Shown here in pieces: positions 61,061 through 64,000 of a DNA stretch of 64,000 nt (positions are counted from its first letter, which is position 1; each line of letters begins with the position of its first letter). Below the pieces are notes generated by a model. The model was not told the origin of the DNA. It was given only the letters and a program-made list of their open reading frames with translations, and did not search any database. The position numbers and the translations under genes were made by a program. The DNA comes from JACMRI01 sp043778625 (GTDB lineage Bacteria; Bacteroidota; Bacteroidia; UBA4408), in contig JAYWFU010000089.1 of assembly GCA_043778625.1 (NCBI GenBank), positions 10,191 through 74,190 on the forward strand, read 5' to 3'.

Positions 61061-64000
61061 TTAATATTTAATACATGGCATCATAGCTACATTGCGTGGG
61101 CGAGTTTCTAAACCACCTGTAGCAGATGTTCCAATATTTGTTCCTAGTCTACCTGCTATGCCATTCCACTGGTCTACCCCAGACGCTGCGTTACCGCCTT
61201 TAAATTGATAATCGTGCGTATGACTTTTAAGAGCATCAGCCTGAGCACTACCCAACACACGTGCTGCATCCACTCCTCTACCATTATCTGCACCTCGTAT
61301 AAATTCGCCACGTAGGTCAGGTACATTAAATGTTGTGCTACCATCGCCTACGCCGTATAACGTACCTATTGCGGCAAATAATGCAGCGTAGGTAGTACGG
61401 CTTACGGCAGATCCATTACACTCCAAGTAGCCTACAGGGGCAGTAATATTAGCAAAATGCTGTACTAAACCTGCTGGCACAGCTGCAGCTACTGCAGTGT
61501 TAACTATATTGTTTATGGTAGTAGCCCCTACGGTAACTGTGGTAGGTATAGCTTTTATAGCGTATACCATGGCTACGTTGCGCGGGCGAACTTTAAATCT
61601 ATTTATGGTTCTTCCAAAACCAGCTTGTCCAGGCCCTGAATTAACGGCTGTGGCATTATAGTTTGCCCCGTCTTGATTATCATGAGATAATATAACTGTT
61701 TGAAAAACTTGATCGTCTATACCTGTTGCGGCCTGCGCACTCCCTATTACACGTGCAGCATCAGCCCCTCGTCCGTTATCAAAGCCACGTACAAACTCGC
61801 CACGTAGGTCAGGCAGGTTAAATGTGGTACTGCCATTGCCTACGCCATAGGTTGTACCTAGTTTAATAAATAAAGCAGCGTAAGTAGTACGGCTTATTGC
61901 CGCGCCGTTGCACTCCAAGTAATCAGCTGGTATAGCAACGAATGGAAATACGGTAATGCTGGCCACGGTAGGGTCGGGGTTGTTAGCGGTTTGTACCCAA
62001 AATGTACCGTCGTGGTACCAAAATGTTTTGGTATCAGTGTCGTACACCTGCAGGCCTACTATGGTGGCATCTACTGCGTTGTTGTTTATAGCTAGGCGTT
62101 GCGCAGTAGTTACACGTGGCATTAGTAATCCTTTACTCGTGCTTACCATATCTAACAGGGCTTTAGTATTAGGTGTGGGTGTACCTATACCTACATTAAT
62201 GGTATCAACACCTGTACCTCCTAATACCATGGCGTTGCTTGCACCTACCTTGGCATTGTAGCCTATGGCGGTGGCTCTGGTTAAGTTGTTTAGTGTAGCA
62301 TTACTTCTAGCACCAATAAATGTATTATCATTACCTATAGTATTAACATTACCCGCTATAAAGCCTAATGCTGTATTTTCAGTACCAGTAATAGTACTTG
62401 ATAACGAGCCACTACCTAATGCACTGTTATTATTGGCAATAGCAAAAGCCAAACTACTATTACCCACTGCTGTGTTTTCATCGCCTGTATTATTTTGCAA
62501 ACTACTTTTTCCAAACGCAGTATTGCCGCTACCTATTGTATTAGCACTTAAACTTAAATAACCTCCTGCACTATTATCGTAACCAGTTGTGTTTAACCTT
62601 AATGCGTAATTGCCTGTAGCCACATTATAACTGCCAGAGGTGTTTTTATTTAATGAATTATTCCCCACCGCTACATTACTAGTGCCTGTGCTTGGTGTAC
62701 TAGCTGTGCCATACATAGCATTGTAACCAATGGCTACGTTACCATTAGCGGTATTGTTGGCAAAAATACTGTTATCGCCTCCATACAAAGCGTTGGTACC
62801 AACAGCTGTATTAGGGTCGGTAGTGTTATTAACAATATAACTTATTGCACTGTTACCAATAGCAACATTATCGTTACCAGTGGTGTTAGCAAATAACGAA
62901 CCTAAACCATAAGCAGCATTGTTGCTACCAGTAGTGTTAGTGCTTAATGAATTAACTCCGTAGGCGGCGTTGCTACTACCAGTAGTGTTGGTGCTTATAC
63001 TAAATGCACCTACGGCAGTATTGTTTTGCCCAGTAGATGTATTTTGTAACGCTTGCGCGCCTAAGGCTGTGTTAGAATTACCAGTGGCTAAATTTAATGC
63101 GTAAGCTCCTAACGAGGTATTAGCAATACCTGTTGCATTAGTAAACATAGATTGATAGCCTACTGCAGTGTTATTAACTCCCGTGGTGTGCGCTCTTAAC
63201 GCTGCCACGCCCACGCCTGTATTTTGTACACCTGTGGTGTTTTGCCCTAAACTATTGTAACCTATAGCAGTGTTACCCGCACCTGTGTTTAATGGGTTTA
63301 GTGCTAACTCTCCAAACGAAGTGTTGCCTAAAGTACCTATTAAACCCGCCTGCACATTGTTGCGTTTAAACACCAAATCCATATTATCAGTAGTACCCAA
63401 AAAGTTAGTACCTGCCGTAGTACCCGCATTACCTAGCAAGCTCCAGTTATTGCTAGGAGGTATTATAGTGCTTAAATCAACAGGTGTACCCGCCACACCA
63501 TTAACGGTAGTGGTAAGGTTAGTGCCTGTAAGGCTGTTAGCTACCGTGTTTACCGCTGGGCTGGTAGCCACTACGCCATTAACAGTGCTGGTTATGGTAT
63601 TAGTAGGGTTAGCAAGCGTATTAGTAGTAGTGGGCACTATGCTGCTTTGGGCTACCCAAGTAGGAGCTAGTAATGCACCTTGGCTTATGAGTATATCGCC
63701 CGTTGTACCTGTTAAACCTGCTGGCTTAAGTGTTGTGCCAAATTCTACACTGCCTGTGGTTTTTATGTTGCCTATTACATCTAATTTTTCACTTGGCAAA
63801 GTTTGCCCTATGCCTACATTACCAGTGCCGTTAAGTATGGTAATACGGTCGGGGTCGGTAGCATTACCTGCCACTATGTGTAAGTCTCTACTATTAAGTG
63901 TGCCTAGCTTGTTAGCACTTGAAGCATTGTTACCTTTTAATAACCAAGCTTGGGCGGTTATACTATCCGTTATTAGCTGATTAATGGGTATGCCTCCTAC
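61061..64000 (-). CDS. Giant tail-fibre-like surface protein with YadA-type repeats and two collar domains (5' end outside the window)
   Basis: The minus-strand frame is open from base 64000 to TAA 61061, at least 980 residues; no start is seen, so it begins to the right. Order from the visible N-side: a VGIG motif (NVGIGQTLPSEKLDVIGNIK), a Thr/Asn-rich region, then about 20 tandem 16-22-residue repeats of the NTAVGxxSLxxNTTG type (~62200-63280), as in YadA-type heads. Then come a VGIGTPTPNTKALLDM segment and two phage-tail collar domains (ECNGAAISRTTYAALF and ECNGSAVSRTTYAALF, each with PDLRGEF and RGxDNGRG). These features are typical of Bacteroidota tail-fibre-domain surface proteins; phage origin is possible but no other phage gene is present. 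Confidence 0.8.
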   Translation of the reverse strand, partial: VGGIPINQLITDSITAQAWLLKGNNASSANKLGTLNSRDLHIVAGNATDPDRITILNGTGNVGIGQTLPSEKLDVIGNIKTTGSVEFGTTLKPAGLTGTTGDILISQGALLAPTWVAQSSIVPTTTNTLANPTNTITSTVNGVVATSPAVNTVANSLTGTNLTTTVNGVAGTPVDLSTIIPPSNNWSLLGNAGTTAGTNFLGTTDNMDLVFKRNNVQAGLIGTLGNTSFGELALNPLNTGAGNTAIGYNSLGQNTTGVQNTGVGVAALRAHTTGVNNTAVGYQSMFTNATGIANTSLGAYALNLATGNSNTALGAQALQNTSTGQNNTAVGAFSISTNTTGSSNAAYGVNSLSTNTTGSNNAAYGLGSLFANTTGNDNVAIGNSAISYIVNNTTDPNTAVGTNALYGGDNSIFANNTANGNVAIGYNAMYGTASTPSTGTSNVAVGNNSLNKNTSGSYNVATGNYALRLNTTGYDNSAGGYLSLSANTIGSGNTAFGKSSLQNNTGDENTAVGNSSLAFAIANNNSALGSGSLSSTITGTENTALGFIAGNVNTIGNDNTFIGARSNATLNNLTRATAIGYNAKVGASNAMVLGGTGVDTINVGIGTPTPNTKALLDMVSTSKGLLMPRVTTAQRLAINNNAVDATIVGLQVYDTDTKTFWYHDGTFWVQTANNPDPTVASITVFPFVAIPADYLECNGAAISRTTYAALFIKLGTTYGVGNGSTTFNLPDLRGEFVRGFDNGRGADAARVIGSAQAATGIDDQVFQTVILSHDNQDGANYNATAVNSGPGQAGFGRTINRFKVRPRNVAMVYAIKAIPTTVTVGATTINNIVNTAVAAAVPAGLVQHFANITAPVGYLECNGSAVSRTTYAALFAAIGTLYGVGDGSTTFNVPDLRGEFIRGADNGRGVDAARVLGSAQADALKSHTHDYQFKGGNAASGVDQWNGIAGRLGTNIGTSATGGLETRPRNVAMMPCIKY

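Noticed and set aside
62200..63280. Regular repeats that could be taken for a CRISPR array or tandem non-coding repeat
   Set aside because: They keep one long open frame on the minus strand and encode YadA-type NTAVG repeats; unit length varies and no spacer pattern exists.
63270..63980. 236-codon plus-strand frame opposite the tail-fibre-like gene
   Set aside because: It is antisense to a repetitive gene and made of Pro/Val/Leu runs expected from the complement of NTTG-type repeats.

Overview
The window is a stretch of a Bacteroidota chromosome. The evidence is a set of type IX secretion (T9SS) genes (porZ, a PorU2-like C25 peptidase, several C-terminal sorting domains), a MurF-alanine racemase fusion, a GH3-beta-lactamase fusion, SpoIIE phosphatase with a two-component-type propeller, the DUF5618 and DUF5723 families, AT-rich DNA and almost no Shine-Dalgarno sequences. 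A Chitinophagales-like or related lineage is plausible, but nothing here fixes the family. I see no rRNA, tRNA, CRISPR array or intact insertion sequence.

Layout. 1-14.0 kb (minus strand): an O-antigen polymerase/ligase cut by the window edge, porZ, peptide deformylase, a NagZ-like hydrolase fused to a serine hydrolase, a T9SS cargo protein and a PorU2-like sortase. 14.1-16.4 kb: tex. 16.4-19.2 kb: an accessory island of small membrane proteins separated by a degenerate ~140-bp direct repeat, with a toxin-like tail fragment and a toxin-antitoxin pair whose toxin has an in-frame stop. 19.2-24.8 kb (plus): a compact run dnaB, YbbR-like, CobW-like GTPase, pyrC, a tiny lipoprotein and a low-molecular-weight phosphatase. 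25.6-31.3 kb: housekeeping genes including both chromosome-dimer recombinases (xerD, xerC), with rlmB, a PTPS/QueD-family enzyme, nadK, purN and hpf between them. A dif-like 28-mer lies between the two recombinase genes.

31.4-41.5 kb (minus): envelope polysaccharide genes. These are two Wzi/RemB-like beta-barrels flanking a WecA-like phospho-sugar transferase, then GDP-L-fucose synthase, a large propeller-SpoIIE phosphatase, a small regulatory-fold protein and lpxD. 41.7-48.8 kb: DUF1456, EVE, an aminotransferase, MscS, an outer-membrane DUF5723-like protein with a lipoprotein partner, and a PKD lipoprotein. 49.3-54.2 kb (plus): murF-alr and an ExbB-ExbD-TonB system. 54.2-55.8 kb: gene remnants, DUF5655 and a Crp-type regulator. 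55.9-59.0 kb: rodA and PBP2. 59.0-64.0 kb: a second accessory stretch with a PD-(D/E)XK-type protein, a broken DUF5618 gene between 43-bp direct repeats, REP-like hairpins, a truncated tail-fibre-like gene and a giant tail-fibre-like surface protein that runs off the right edge.

Most genes serve the cell envelope: peptidoglycan synthesis and recycling, lipid A, O-antigen, fucosylated polysaccharide, T9SS export and TonB energy. The most interesting material is the cassette-like island at 16.4-18.6 kb, the direct link of porZ to an O-antigen polymerase/ligase, and the repeat-rich tail-fibre region at the right end.
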